From an uncultured Eubacteriales bacterium (GTDB lineage Bacteria > Bacillota > Clostridia > Oscillospirales > Acutalibacteraceae): a stretch of DNA of 64,000 nt. Location: assembly GCA_934466515.1 (NCBI GenBank), contig CAKSLH010000005.1, positions 50,071-114,070 of the forward strand. Reading direction: 5' to 3'. Position numbers and translations under genes: made by a program. Below, in pieces: positions 40,645-49,383 of the stretch; position 1 is the stretch's first letter; every line of letters begins with the position of its first letter. The notes beneath the pieces were generated by a model. The model did not search any database, was not told where the DNA came from, and saw only the letters and a list, made by a program, of their open reading frames with translations.

Positions 40645-41376
40645 GTGGATAAAAAACTAAAAATCGCCGTCTGTGACGACAATGAAGACATTTTAAAGCA
40701 AACAACCGAACAGATTAAAAAATGGTCCGAAGAATTAAGAATACCGATACAGATTTTTTCTTTTTCAAACGGCGACGAGCTTATAAAAGCTGATTTTTCG
40801 AATAAGCTTGACATTATTTTTCTTGATATAATAATGCCGCTTTTAAGCGGAATGGAAACCGCGCGCGAGCTTAGACTGACCGATTCGGCGGTTAAAATAA
40901 TTTTTCTTACCTCCTCGCCGGAATTTGCCTTGGAATCATACGATGTTAAGGCAGAAGGATACTTGCTAAAACCCGTAAGCTACGAAAAAATAAAAAAGAC
41001 TTTGGACGATTGCTGCAAAGAGCTTATAAAAGAAGCCGAAAACATCATTATCAGAACGGATTTCGGATATCTGAAAATATATTATCATGACATCGAATTT
41101 ATTGAAGCCATGAATAAAAAGGTAGCCATTCATTTGTCTGACGGGAAAATCTATGAAACCAACGAACCGCTATATTATTTTGAGGCGGCGCTTCCGCTTG
41201 AAAAAGGATTTTTCAAATGCCACAGGAGCTACCTTGTTTATATGCCGAATGTTCATCTTTTCAACACTACGGAAATCACCTTTAAATCAGGCAAATCCGT
41301 TCCGATAGCCAGAGGATATTCAAAGGAATTCAAGGAAGCTTATTTTGCTTTAATGTTTAGTGAGACAGGACACTAA
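40645..41376 (+). CDS. LytTR-family response regulator (AgrA/LytR type)
   Basis: A 243-residue response regulator. The receiver domain (about 1-120) has the acidic pair CDDN and the phosphorylation site in DIIFLDIIMP (Asp near 57), with the switch threonine in FLTSS and lysine in LLKPV. The C-terminal LytTR domain (about 140-240) has EFIEAMNKKVAIHL, FFKCHRSYLVY and a final SVPIARGYSKEFKEAY. GTG 40645 is preferred, with AGAGG seven bases upstream; GTG 40639 is in frame but too close. The kinase gene follows after 62 bases. The divergent surface protein gene is a likely but unproven target. Confidence 0.88.
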   Translation: MDKKLKIAVCDDNEDILKQTTEQIKKWSEELRIPIQIFSFSNGDELIKADFSNKLDIIFLDIIMPLLSGMETARELRLTDSAVKIIFLTSSPEFALESYDVKAEGYLLKPVSYEKIKKTLDDCCKELIKEAENIIIRTDFGYLKIYYHDIEFIEAMNKKVAIHLSDGKIYETNEPLYYFEAALPLEKGFFKCHRSYLVYMPNVHLFNTTEITFKSGKSVPIARGYSKEFKEAYFALMFSETGH

Positions 41377-41438
41377 TCTGTTATGCTTGCAAAGCGAAAT
41401 TTTTTATAATACATTGCCTTAAAAAGGAAAGAAAAAAC

Positions 41439-42701
41439 ATGCTTGAAACTGTATTCGGGTTACTGCATAACGCAACAACTCTTCTATTCGGAGTTTATAT
41501 TTCGGCGGCGTTTTTGGGAATAAAAATGTCAAAGAAAAATATTCTTAATTTACTGATGTTTTCTTTTGCCGTTGGCTTGGTTTATATTTCTTCTTATCTG
41601 CTGTTCGGAACAGAAGGTACGGAAAAGATTTATCCTTTTATTATCCATTTGCCGCTGACGCTTTATCTGACCTTTAAATTCAAATATAAATTCCCTGTTT
41701 CGCTTTTATCGGTGCTTACCGCCTACCTTTGCTGTCAGATAAGCAACTGGGTAGGAATAGTCACTCTTAATATTACATCTAAACTATGGGTTTATTACTG
41801 CGTACGAACGGTTATTACCGTTGCCGTATTTATTCTTTTAATTCAATATGTTTCCGATGCCACGGCGCAATTGATTTCAAAGCCCGCAAAGTCAATTCTT
41901 ATTTTCGGAATTTTACCGCTTGTTTATTATCTTTTTGACTACATTGCAGGAGTTTATACTTCGCTGCTTTATTCAGGCAGAGAAATAATAGTCGAATTTT
42001 TAGGATTTATGCTTTGCATAAGCTATATAATTTTCATATTTCTTTATTTTAAGCAATATGAAGAAAAAAGAGAAGCCGAACAGCTAAATGCGCTTATGGA
42101 AATGAAAAGAAAGCAAACCGAAAAGGATATCGAAACCATAAGGCGCTCCGAAAGCACAATAAGAATTTTAAGGCATGATATGAGGCATTTTCTTATGAAT
42201 ATCTCCTCACTTATAGAAAACGGAGAAAAAGATAAGGCTATAAAATATATCGGAGAGGTTGTAAGCTATGCCGATAAAACGGCTGTTAGAAAATATTGCG
42301 GCAACGAGCTTGTGAACCTGATAATTTCTTCATTTGAAGAAGATATAAAAAATAACGGCATTGAATTTAAATACCGTTTTGAAATTCCCGAATTGCTTCC
42401 GATATCCGAAATCGACCTTTCTTCAATTCTTTCAAACGCAATTGAAAATGCTGTAAATGCCGCAAAGAACGCGGATGAAAAGCTGATTGATATTTTTATG
42501 TCCAAAACAAGCGAAAAGCTTTTAATTTCCGTTAAAAACACATTTAAAGAAATGCCCGAAATGGTAAACGAAATTCCGACAGCCTCAAAAGAGGGGCACG
42601 GGTACGGAACGCAAAGTATACGGTATACAACAGAAAAGCTAAACGGCAACTGCCATTTTACCGTAAGCGGAAATTTATTTGTCTTACAGGTTATAATATA
42701 A
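41439..42701 (+). CDS. GHKL-type sensor histidine kinase (AgrC-like)
   Basis: A 420-residue membrane kinase. The N-terminal half has six to seven hydrophobic helices to about residue 200, then a coiled linker rich in K, E and R, and the dimerisation motif RILRHDMRHFLMNI with the phospho-accepting histidine (near 245). The ATPase domain is of the GHKL (HATPase_c_5) type: LSSILSNAIENAVNAAKN is the N box and EGHGYGTQSI the G2-like box. It follows the regulator with AAAGGAAAG before ATG 41439. The layout is that of AgrC-type peptide sensors, but no agrD/agrB lies nearby. A bidirectional terminator follows. Confidence 0.85.
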   Translation: MLETVFGLLHNATTLLFGVYISAAFLGIKMSKKNILNLLMFSFAVGLVYISSYLLFGTEGTEKIYPFIIHLPLTLYLTFKFKYKFPVSLLSVLTAYLCCQISNWVGIVTLNITSKLWVYYCVRTVITVAVFILLIQYVSDATAQLISKPAKSILIFGILPLVYYLFDYIAGVYTSLLYSGREIIVEFLGFMLCISYIIFIFLYFKQYEEKREAEQLNALMEMKRKQTEKDIETIRRSESTIRILRHDMRHFLMNISSLIENGEKDKAIKYIGEVVSYADKTAVRKYCGNELVNLIISSFEEDIKNNGIEFKYRFEIPELLPISEIDLSSILSNAIENAVNAAKNADEKLIDIFMSKTSEKLLISVKNTFKEMPEMVNEIPTASKEGHGYGTQSIRYTTEKLNGNCHFTVSGNLFVLQVII

Positions 42702-42703
42702 GC

Positions 42704-42728
42704 AAAAAGCGCCTTTCGGCGCTTTTTA
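42704..42728. terminator. Bidirectional terminator between the kinase and the MocR gene
   Basis: A ten-base stem AAAAAGCGCC / GGCGCTTTTT around a TTTC loop lies between convergent genes; it overlaps the last codon of the MocR gene. Confidence 0.8.
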
Positions 42729-43775
42729 TATTTCTCCTTTTCTTATTTTTCTTCTTATCCTGTTAAGGTTTCTTTCAAAGCCGCCGTCATTAAGCAAAGT
42801 AGTAAGAACAAGCTGTTCAAGGGTAGGAACCGAACAGGAAATTTTATCTTCATTTTGTTTTATCAAATCGCCAAGCGTTTCAGGCAAAACCAGATATCCC
42901 GTTTTAACGGCAGATGAAACGGTTTTTGAAAATGTATTAAGATAAATTACATTTTGATTTCCGAGCGAAAAAAGCGTATCAAAGGGTTTGCGGTATTTAT
43001 AAAATTCCGAGCCGTAATCGTCTTCAATTATAATGCCGTTTCTTTTCTTAGCCCAATCAATATATTCAGCTCTCTTTGCCGCAGTAGCCGTTATTCCGCT
43101 GGGATAGGACCTATAAGGCGTGACATGCAAAACCTTCGCCGAGGAGCCTTTAAGCGCCTCGGAATTCAGTCCGCCTGTTTCAAGCTTTAATTTTTCAAAA
43201 CTGATTTTATGAAGCTTATATGTATTTTCAATCTTTTTATATGACGGGTCTTCTATCGCAAATTTTTTTTCACTGCCTAAAAGGGAAATAATAATTCCGT
43301 AAAGCGCGGAGGCGTCTGACCCGATAATTATTCTATCCGGTGCGGTCTTAATTCCCCTGCATCTGAAAAGATAATCGGAAATTGCCGCTTTAAAGACAGA
43401 AAGCCCTGTATTTTCGGACTCCGAAAGTATTTCCGCCCCATAATCAGCAAGAACCTTTCTTACAGTTTTAAGATAAACAGATTCAGGGAAAATTTCATTA
43501 AACTCTTTTAAAGGAAGTATCGGTGTGTTATAATTTTTCGGCTTATTATCAAAAAAGTCCTTGGAATTATATATAACAAAATATCCTCTTCTTTGTGTTC
43601 CCGAAATATAGCCCTCGTCCTCAAGCAAAGCATAAGCATGCTCAACTGTTACTACGCTTACGCCCCACCTTTCCGCGCATACTCTTTTTGACGGGAGCTT
43701 TGCTCCCGATTTATAAACTCCGTCGATTATTTCTTTTTTTATTCTGTTATAAATTGAAATATAAAGCTTATCCAT
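42726..43775 (-). CDS. Short MocR/PdxR-type regulator, truncated aminotransferase domain
   Basis: A GntR-family helix-turn-helix domain (about 1-75; KLPSKRVCAERWGVSVVTVEHAYALLEDEGY) joined to a fold-type I aminotransferase domain. PLP-site blocks include GSDASALYG, IEDPSY, IIEDDYGSEFYK, and the PLP lysine in NTFSKTVSSAVKTGYL. The family normally has 440-480 residues and continues past LRRIRRKMR...; here it stops at RRKIRKGEI, about 349 residues from ATG 43775, so the final small domain is missing. The stop lies against a terminator, which suggests a deletion. MocR proteins use PLP or amino-acid ligands to control vitamin B6 or amino acid genes. Its target is unknown, and it may be inactive or act only as a DNA binder. 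Confidence 0.75.
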   Translation of the reverse strand: MDKLYISIYNRIKKEIIDGVYKSGAKLPSKRVCAERWGVSVVTVEHAYALLEDEGYISGTQRRGYFVIYNSKDFFDNKPKNYNTPILPLKEFNEIFPESVYLKTVRKVLADYGAEILSESENTGLSVFKAAISDYLFRCRGIKTAPDRIIIGSDASALYGIIISLLGSEKKFAIEDPSYKKIENTYKLHKISFEKLKLETGGLNSEALKGSSAKVLHVTPYRSYPSGITATAAKRAEYIDWAKKRNGIIIEDDYGSEFYKYRKPFDTLFSLGNQNVIYLNTFSKTVSSAVKTGYLVLPETLGDLIKQNEDKISCSVPTLEQLVLTTLLNDGGFERNLNRIRRKIRKGEI

Positions 43776-43852
43776 ATCTGATATTACCAAAATCCTTTAA
43801 AACATAATTTCTATAATATCAATTATAATCATATAATTTAAAAAAATCAAGA

Positions 43853-43890
43853 AAAACCGCTGTCGGTTAACCGACAGCGGTTTTAAAACA
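43853..43890 (-). terminator. Terminator of pckA
   Basis: A perfect palindrome with 15-bp arms of AAAACCGCTGTCGGT and its complement (43853-43884), followed by a T-stretch on the minus strand. Confidence 0.8.
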
Positions 43891-43903
43891 CTTAAATGTT
43901 TAA

Positions 43904-45688
43904 TTACATTTTTTCAAGATTGCTCTTAAGAGTATTGAGCTGTTTGCGGAGCTCTTCGGGGAGCTTATCACCGAACTTCTTATAATGCTCTTCAATCTCA
44001 GCGGCCTCTTTGGTCCAAACATCCTTGTCAACCTTAAGAATGCTCTTTAAGGTATCCATATCCATGTCAAGATCGGTAAGGTCTATATCCTCAGGCTTCG
44101 GAACATAACCGATAGCGGTTTCTGTAGCGTCAGCCTTGCCCTCGCAGCGGTCAACAATCCAGTTAAGAACACGCATATTGTCACCGAATCCGGGCCATAC
44201 GAAGTTACCCTCGTCATCAGTTCTGAACCAGTTAACATTGAATATCTTAGGAGCCTTATCGCCGAGCTTCTTGCCCATTTCAAGCCAATGAGCAAAATAG
44301 TCGCCCATGTTATATCCGCAGAACGGAAGCATAGCCATAGGATCGCGGCGAACAACACCGACAGCGCCTGCTGCTGCGGCAGTTGTTTCAGAAGCCATTG
44401 CAGAGCCTACAAATACGCCGTTTTCCCAGCTCTTTGACTGATATACAAGCGGAGCGCACTTAGCGCGGCGGCCGCCGAAGATAATTGCAGAAATCGGAAC
44501 ACCCTCGCCCTTATCAAATTCATCGGAAATGCAGGGGCAGTTCTTAGCAGGAGCGGTAAATCTTGAGTTCGGATGAGCGGCATAGGTGCTCTTATCGTGC
44601 TTATCGAATTTAGAAGCGTCCCACTTATTGCCCTTCCAGTCGATACAGTTGGTCGGGAGATCCTTATTAAGACCTTCCCACCAAACGGTGTTATCGTCAA
44701 GGTTAAGCGCAACATTTGTGAAAATTGTATTTTTCTTAGTGCTTTCAAGAGCATTAAAGTTAGAATGAGCATTTGTTCCGGGGGCTACGCCGAAGAAACC
44801 GTTTTCAGGGTTGATAGCATAAAGTCTTCCGTCGGAGCCTATCTTCATCCAAGAAATATCGTCGCCGACAGTCCAGATTTTGTAACCTTTCTTGCGGAGA
44901 TACTCAGGCGGAATAAGCATTGCAAGATTGGTCTTTCCGCAAGCGGACGGGAAAGCAGCAGCAATATACTTAATTTCACCCTCAGGATTCTGAAGACCTA
45001 AGATAAGCATGTGCTCAGCCATCCAGCCTTCCTTCCAACCCTGATAAGAAGCGATACGAAGCGCAAAGCACTTCTTACCGAGAAGAACATTTCCGCCGTA
45101 AGCCGAGTTAACGGAAATAATTGTATTGTCCTCGGGGAACTGGCAGATATAACGCTTTTCGGGATCGATATCACAAGAAGCATGAAGACCTCTTACCCAG
45201 TCGTTTGAATCGCCGAGAACATCGAGAACCTTCTGTCCTACTCTTGTCATAATAGCCATATTAAGAACAACATACTTTGAATCAGTAACCTCAATACCTA
45301 CCTTGGCAAGAGGAGAACCTACAGGGCCCATTGAGAACGGGATAATATACATTGTTCTGCCTTTATAAGAACCGCGGGCAATATCATAAAGTCTCTTATA
45401 CATTTCCTGCGGATCGCACCAATTGTTTGTCGGACCGGCATTCTCTTCTTTTCTTGAGCAGATAAATGTTCTGCCCTCAACACGCGCAACATCATTCGGG
45501 CGTGTTCTGTGAAGATAGCATCCGGGGAGCTTTTCTTCATTAAGCTTAATCATTTCGCCGGACTCAACAGCTTCCTTGCGGATAGCTTCGAGCTGTTCCT
45601 CACTGCCGTCAATCCAGACGACCTTGTCCGGAGTTACGAGCTCTTTAACTTCGTCCAACCATTTTAAAACAGTTTTGTTTTCAGTCAT
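43904..45688 (-). CDS. pckA: Phosphoenolpyruvate carboxykinase (GTP)
   Basis: PEPCK interconverts oxaloacetate and PEP using GTP/GDP. The 594-residue size and blocks are those of the GTP-dependent class: the P-loop AFPSACGKTNLAML (near 280), GDDISWMK with manganese-site residues, FGGRRAKC near 440 and FGDNMRVLNWIVDR. In anaerobic gut Clostridia it is commonly used to fix CO2 from PEP into oxaloacetate, with succinate or propionate as end products; that direction is inference. It has a near-consensus promoter, implying high expression. Pyruvate kinase (61024) competes for the same PEP. Confidence 0.96.
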   Translation of the reverse strand: MTENKTVLKWLDEVKELVTPDKVVWIDGSEEQLEAIRKEAVESGEMIKLNEEKLPGCYLHRTRPNDVARVEGRTFICSRKEENAGPTNNWCDPQEMYKRLYDIARGSYKGRTMYIIPFSMGPVGSPLAKVGIEVTDSKYVVLNMAIMTRVGQKVLDVLGDSNDWVRGLHASCDIDPEKRYICQFPEDNTIISVNSAYGGNVLLGKKCFALRIASYQGWKEGWMAEHMLILGLQNPEGEIKYIAAAFPSACGKTNLAMLIPPEYLRKKGYKIWTVGDDISWMKIGSDGRLYAINPENGFFGVAPGTNAHSNFNALESTKKNTIFTNVALNLDDNTVWWEGLNKDLPTNCIDWKGNKWDASKFDKHDKSTYAAHPNSRFTAPAKNCPCISDEFDKGEGVPISAIIFGGRRAKCAPLVYQSKSWENGVFVGSAMASETTAAAAGAVGVVRRDPMAMLPFCGYNMGDYFAHWLEMGKKLGDKAPKIFNVNWFRTDDEGNFVWPGFGDNMRVLNWIVDRCEGKADATETAIGYVPKPEDIDLTDLDMDMDTLKSILKVDKDVWTKEAAEIEEHYKKFGDKLPEELRKQLNTLKSNLEKM

Positions 45689-45737
45689 AACTATTTCTCC
45701 TTATATGAATTACAAAATCCAAACTTTTGCCGTATAC

Positions 45738-45766
45738 ATTATATCCTTTTGCCCTATTAAAGTCAA
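45738..45766 (-). promoter_or_regulatory. Near-consensus promoter of pckA
   Basis: On the minus strand TTGACT (45766-45761) and TATAAT (45743-45738) are 17 bases apart, about 50 bases before the ATG. Confidence 0.75.
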
Positions 45767-45813
45767 GCAAAGAAAATAATACTTAATAAAAAATTCACAA
45801 AATAATTTATTAG

Positions 45814-45842
45814 TTGACAAAAAGCGAAAAAGCAATTAGAAT
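45814..45842 (+). promoter_or_regulatory. Promoter of the coiled-coil protein gene
   Basis: Perfect TTGACA (45814-45819) and TAGAAT (45837-45842) are 17 bases apart. Confidence 0.7.
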
Positions 45843-45875
45843 ATATTATATAGTTTGTGTTAAGGGATGAAAAAT

Positions 45876-46418
45876 ATGTCAGTCGGTTTCAGAAAATCTT
45901 TTTTCGGTTTCAACTGCGAGGATGTTCTTGAATTTATCGAGAATTCGCACAAGGAATTTGCGGCCAAAGAAAAAAACTTCAATAAAACGGTTTCTGAGCT
46001 TAATTCCGAAATTTCCGATTTGGAAGCTAAAATCGCCGAGCTTGAACAGGTTAAAAGCGATATTCAGGACAAGCTGGACGCTTATAATGCGCAAAAAGAA
46101 GAAATCGACCGAGTATCTAAGAATATCGGAAAGCTTTATCTTGTCGCGCAGTCAAACGCAAGGTCTATAATCAAATCCAACGAAGAAAGCTTAGCCGCCG
46201 CCCGTGAGGAAGCGCAGAGAAACATTTCTTCCATAGAGAGCGCTCACAGTGTTCTTTCGGAAATTAAATCCGATCTACTTGAAACCACGGCTAAATTCAC
46301 AGACAGCTTAGAGGGTCTTTCAACCGAGCTTGACAAAGCAAAATCCGTTATTAAAGAAAACGAAGCAAAATCCGAAGCCAGTCTAAAAGAAGTTAATAAG
46401 TTTGTAAATTCTCTTTGA
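45876..46418 (+). CDS. Coiled-coil protein with DivIVA-like start
   Basis: A 180-residue soluble protein of unknown name. The first 20 residues, SVGFRKSFFGFNCEDVLEFIE, resemble the short DivIVA membrane-binding motif, and about residues 25-70 and 105-178 are heptad-rich coiled coil (for example ISDLEAKIAELEQVKSDI). ATG 45876 is preferred because AAGGG lies ten bases before it; ATG 45867 overlaps that site. DivIVA proteins mark curved membranes and septa; by analogy it may act in division, cell shape or sporulation, but this is inference from a short motif. It is monocistronic with a consensus promoter and a bidirectional terminator. Confidence 0.65.
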   Translation: MSVGFRKSFFGFNCEDVLEFIENSHKEFAAKEKNFNKTVSELNSEISDLEAKIAELEQVKSDIQDKLDAYNAQKEEIDRVSKNIGKLYLVAQSNARSIIKSNEESLAAAREEAQRNISSIESAHSVLSEIKSDLLETTAKFTDSLEGLSTELDKAKSVIKENEAKSEASLKEVNKFVNSL

Positions 46419-46436
46419 CAGCGATTTAAAAAAATT

Positions 46437-46470
46437 AAAAGAGTCTGCTTTTATGCAGGCTCTTTTTCAA
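46437..46470. terminator. Bidirectional terminator between the coiled-coil gene and the lipoprotein
   Basis: AAAAGAGTCTGC and GCAGGCTCTTTT form a 12-base stem (one G-T) around TTTTAT, with T-runs at both ends. Confidence 0.75.
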
Positions 46471-46948
46471 CTTTAACATTTTTGAAACTTATTTTTAAGC
46501 TTTTATCCGGAACTTCAAGAGAAATAGGCAAACCTAAAGGCGAATATGTGTATTCATAATCGAAATTTCCCGCAGTGCCCTTTAATATATAATTTCCGTC
46601 CTCTTTTATTTCTCCGTTATCAAGATTCGAAATGCAGGCAAACATCAAATCCGCAACTGAATTAAGCGGAACTTCTGTTTTAGGCACATAGGTAATTCCC
46701 AAATATTCGCATTTGACCTTTTTGTTTTCGTAAGTCGCTTTAAGTCCTCTTAATTCAGCAGGCTTTTTAACCTCTGCCTTGATATTCTCAGAATCGGTAA
46801 TCACGACTTTCAGAAGATAGTCCTTAGAATTATATTCCGCCTCTGCTTCAAATTCCAAGCCCGAAGTGACAGGCTTTTTTTCCTCTGTGCTTTTACATCC
46901 GCTTAAAAAAATCAAAATAAGAAGCGGAATAAATAATAATTTTTTCAC
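46451..46948 (-). CDS. Lipoprotein of unknown function
   Basis: A 165-residue exported lipoprotein. The signal peptide MKKLLFIPLLILIFLSGC has a clear lipobox LSGC, so Cys 18 becomes the acylated N terminus. The remaining domain alternates charged and aromatic residues in a beta-rich pattern (LEFEAEAEYNSKDYLLKVVI, YEYTYSPLGLPISLEV) that recalls LolA/outer-membrane lipoprotein carrier or GerS-like proteins in spore formers. That similarity is by pattern only. It lies 20 bases downstream of the nnr gene on the same strand and may be co-transcribed with it. Confidence 0.7.
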   Translation of the reverse strand: MKKLLFIPLLILIFLSGCKSTEEKKPVTSGLEFEAEAEYNSKDYLLKVVITDSENIKAEVKKPAELRGLKATYENKKVKCEYLGITYVPKTEVPLNSVADLMFACISNLDNGEIKEDGNYILKGTAGNFDYEYTYSPLGLPISLEVPDKSLKISFKNVKVEKEPA

Positions 46949-46968
46949 TGATATTAACTCCCCTGTTT

Positions 46969-48426
46969 TTAATAAGGGATAAATTTCAGCTCCTCAATTA
47001 AATCGCTTGCAATCATCGACCGTTTTGTAAGCTTTTTAGCAGCATTATCTCCCGCAAGCCCGTGAATATATACGGCGGTCACTGCCGCTTCCTTTTCGCT
47101 GTAGCCCTGAGCAAGCAACGAAACGAGAATGCCGGACAGAACATCTCCGCTGCCGCCTGTCGCCATTCCGGAATTGCCGGTTGTATTTATAAAAATTTCG
47201 CCGTCACTGCAAGCAACAACGGTATTTGCGCCCTTTAAAATCACAGTCAGATTATATTCTTTCGCAAAATCTGCCGCCGCTTTTATCCTACTGCTTTCTA
47301 TTTCTTTTACGCTAAAACCCGTAAGTCTTGACATTTCTTTAGGATGAGGCGAAATAATAAGAGGAGCTTTTCTTTCCCTTATTATATTTATATCCTTTGA
47401 TATAATATTTATTCCGTCCGCATCCAAAACCATTGGGATTTCTGAATTTTTTATAACAGCCTTAAGCGTATCTTCAGCCTTTTTTGAGCACCCTGTTCCG
47501 CAGCCGAACAGTAAAGCGTCCGCAATTTTTAAAAGAGAAGCTATATCCTTTTCGGCTATCTCGGCAAATCCGTCCTCATTCGTTTTATAAAGGCTTACAA
47601 CCGCCTCGGGAACGAGAGAAGAAAAAGCCGTATAATTTCTGTCGCAGACAACCGCTCTTAATAGTCCGACGCCGCTTCTCAAAGCCGATTTTGCGCTTAA
47701 TGCGGACGCTCCGCACATTCCGTAGCTTCCGCAAAAAGTGAGCGCAGTTCCGAATGTCCCCTTATGAGCGTTTTTGGGTCTTTTCTTATAAACCGCATAG
47801 GTTGTTTTATAAAGAAACTCCTTTGGTTCTATTCCTATATCCGCAACTTTTGTTTCAGCTGAATATTCATTAAAAGGCGGCAGAACAAAGCAAGGCTTTA
47901 GGGCTATAAAAGTAACAGTGAAATCCGCTTTAAATGCGGCTGTCGGCATAAAATCAGCATCGCAGTCAATACCCGACGGAATATCAACCGAGATTTTAAT
48001 TCCCGTCAAATCATTGAGCTTTTTTATAACCTCTTGTGTTTTTAAATCCAAGGGTCGGTTTAATCCGATACCGAAAAGCGCGTCAATAACAAAATCGTAT
48101 TTACCGTTTATAGCTTCGGTTTCTTTTAAACCCATAATGCTTTTTTCAAAGCTTTTTGCCGGAAAAGAATTAAAATCTCCGAAAGGTCTATAAATTTCTG
48201 TTTCGCAGATTTTTGAAAGTTTTTCTGCTATAACAGCTCCGTCGCCGCCGTTATTACCGTTTCCCAAAGCAACAAGGACTCTTTTTCCTTTAAAGTCATA
48301 TTTATCCGCAAGGATATCAAAAGCCGTATCCCCTGCGTTTTTCATCATTTCCTCATAAGAAAAAATGCCGCTTTCGGCAGCATTTTTTTCAAGAGACCTT
48401 ATCATTTTTCTGTTCAGTATTTTCAA
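46969..48426 (-). CDS. nnr: Bifunctional NAD(P)HX epimerase / ADP-dependent dehydratase
   Basis: A metabolite-repair enzyme that restores hydrated NADH and NADPH. The 485-residue protein has the YjeF_N epimerase domain (about 1-205; NGNNGGDGAVIAEKL, FVIDALFGIGL) and the YjeF_C kinase-like dehydratase domain (about 225-485; KGTFGTALTFCGSYGMCGAS, and GNSGMATGGSGDVLSG with the catalytic aspartate). Both domains appear complete. It is preceded by a small membrane-protein gene and followed by a lipoprotein gene on the same strand. In many genomes it lies near acpS or alr, neither of which is here. Confidence 0.94.
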   Translation of the reverse strand: MKILNRKMIRSLEKNAAESGIFSYEEMMKNAGDTAFDILADKYDFKGKRVLVALGNGNNGGDGAVIAEKLSKICETEIYRPFGDFNSFPAKSFEKSIMGLKETEAINGKYDFVIDALFGIGLNRPLDLKTQEVIKKLNDLTGIKISVDIPSGIDCDADFMPTAAFKADFTVTFIALKPCFVLPPFNEYSAETKVADIGIEPKEFLYKTTYAVYKKRPKNAHKGTFGTALTFCGSYGMCGASALSAKSALRSGVGLLRAVVCDRNYTAFSSLVPEAVVSLYKTNEDGFAEIAEKDIASLLKIADALLFGCGTGCSKKAEDTLKAVIKNSEIPMVLDADGINIISKDINIIRERKAPLIISPHPKEMSRLTGFSVKEIESSRIKAAADFAKEYNLTVILKGANTVVACSDGEIFINTTGNSGMATGGSGDVLSGILVSLLAQGYSEKEAAVTAVYIHGLAGDNAAKKLTKRSMIASDLIEELKFIPY

Positions 48427-48465
48427 AATAAGGCACTTCCCTTTTTAATTTTAAACAGGTTTAAG

Positions 48466-48963
48466 TTAAAGAGTTCCGTTATAAACAATTCTCGGAATGT
48501 ATTTAATCATAGCTTCATTTGTGCGTTCATTAGGAGATATAACTATAAGAAATTTATTCGTATCCTTTCTTACAGTCAGAGCCACGGCGTTTTTATCGTC
48601 AAGATCGGCGGCATAGATTTTTTTAGTGTAGCTTTCACCGTAGTTTTTATTAGGATTAAATTTCTCAACAACCTCGACAGCAGAAAGCTCGAAGGTGATA
48701 ATGCGCTTTCTTGAGCTTTTACCGAGTATTTTATCTATATCAAAAGCGCCGTTTGTTATGATATACTCATACTCTACATAAAGCCTTTTTGTAAGATAAT
48801 AAGCGCCGAACAACGCGCCTGCCGCGCCGAATGTCGCAATGAAAGGAATAAACAAAAACAAAGCCGCGCTGACGACAATTGCCGCAAGCCATAAGCCTAT
48901 GGCGCTGAGCCAATATTTTGCTCCGCGTTTAATAACAACAAGCTGTTCAAGAAATGTATCCAT
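48466..48963 (-). CDS. Membrane protein, probably DUF6106 family
   Basis: A protein of about 165 residues with two hydrophobic helices (about 18-35 and 36-57, including AIVVSAALFLFIPFIATFGAAGA) and a soluble domain with VEYEYIITNGAFDIDKILGKS and RKRIITFELSAVEVVEKFNP. I recall proteins of this pattern beginning MDTFxEQLV as DUF6106 in Oscillospirales; that assignment is from memory. The start at ATG 48963 has AAGGAG upstream; a longer frame exists without support. Function is unknown. It precedes nnr on the same strand by 40 bases. Confidence 0.6.
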   Translation of the reverse strand: MDTFLEQLVVIKRGAKYWLSAIGLWLAAIVVSAALFLFIPFIATFGAAGALFGAYYLTKRLYVEYEYIITNGAFDIDKILGKSSRKRIITFELSAVEVVEKFNPNKNYGESYTKKIYAADLDDKNAVALTVRKDTNKFLIVISPNERTNEAMIKYIPRIVYNGTL

Positions 48964-49116
48964 TTTTTTCTCCTTAATATATCTTGAAATATATTTTATT
49001 TTAGTATATAATTGATAAAAATGCAAGTGTTTTTATCAAGTGCATTAAAAACAGCATATTTTTAACCCCAAAACTGCATAGTATAATAATATATTATTTT
49101 TACGGAGGAAAAAACC

Positions 49117-49383
49117 TTGAAGATTAAAGACAGTTTTGATATTAAAAATATTTCCGGGGAAAACATAGTCGTATGCTCTGACAAAAGCGCAAACTTTAAC
49201 AAGCTTATAAAGCTCAATTCAACTGCCGCCTTTTTATGGAGAGAGCTTAAAGAGGGAGAAAAAACAGCTGAACAGCTATTTACCGCTTTAACCGACAATT
49301 TCTCGATATCCTCGGTTTTGGCGCTTAATGAAATAGATATCTTTTTAAAAATCTTAAAAGAGAACGGAATACTTACCGAATGA
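49117..49383 (+). CDS. PqqD-like peptide-binding protein
   Basis: An 88-residue protein of the PqqD family, whose members bind leader peptides of RiPP precursors and present them to modifying enzymes. The core LIKLNSTAAFLWRELKEGEKTAEQLFTAL fits the family pattern (hydrophobic, N-x-T/S-x-A-x-x-hydrophobic-W-x-x-L), followed by a C-terminal winged helix. TTG 49117 follows GGAGG. It overlaps the ABC exporter by four bases. No radical SAM enzyme, protease or small precursor gene is visible nearby. It could instead serve an export step directly with the ABC protein, which is inference. Confidence 0.7.
   Translation: MKIKDSFDIKNISGENIVVCSDKSANFNKLIKLNSTAAFLWRELKEGEKTAEQLFTALTDNFSISSVLALNEIDIFLKILKENGILTE

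Noticed and set aside
44573..45001. Open reading frames overlapping pckA on both strands
   Set aside because: pckA is a complete, conserved enzyme; the others are shifted or antisense readings of it.
49027..49116. RiPP precursor peptide before the PqqD-like gene
   Set aside because: I found no reading frame with a ribosome binding site in this 90-base gap.
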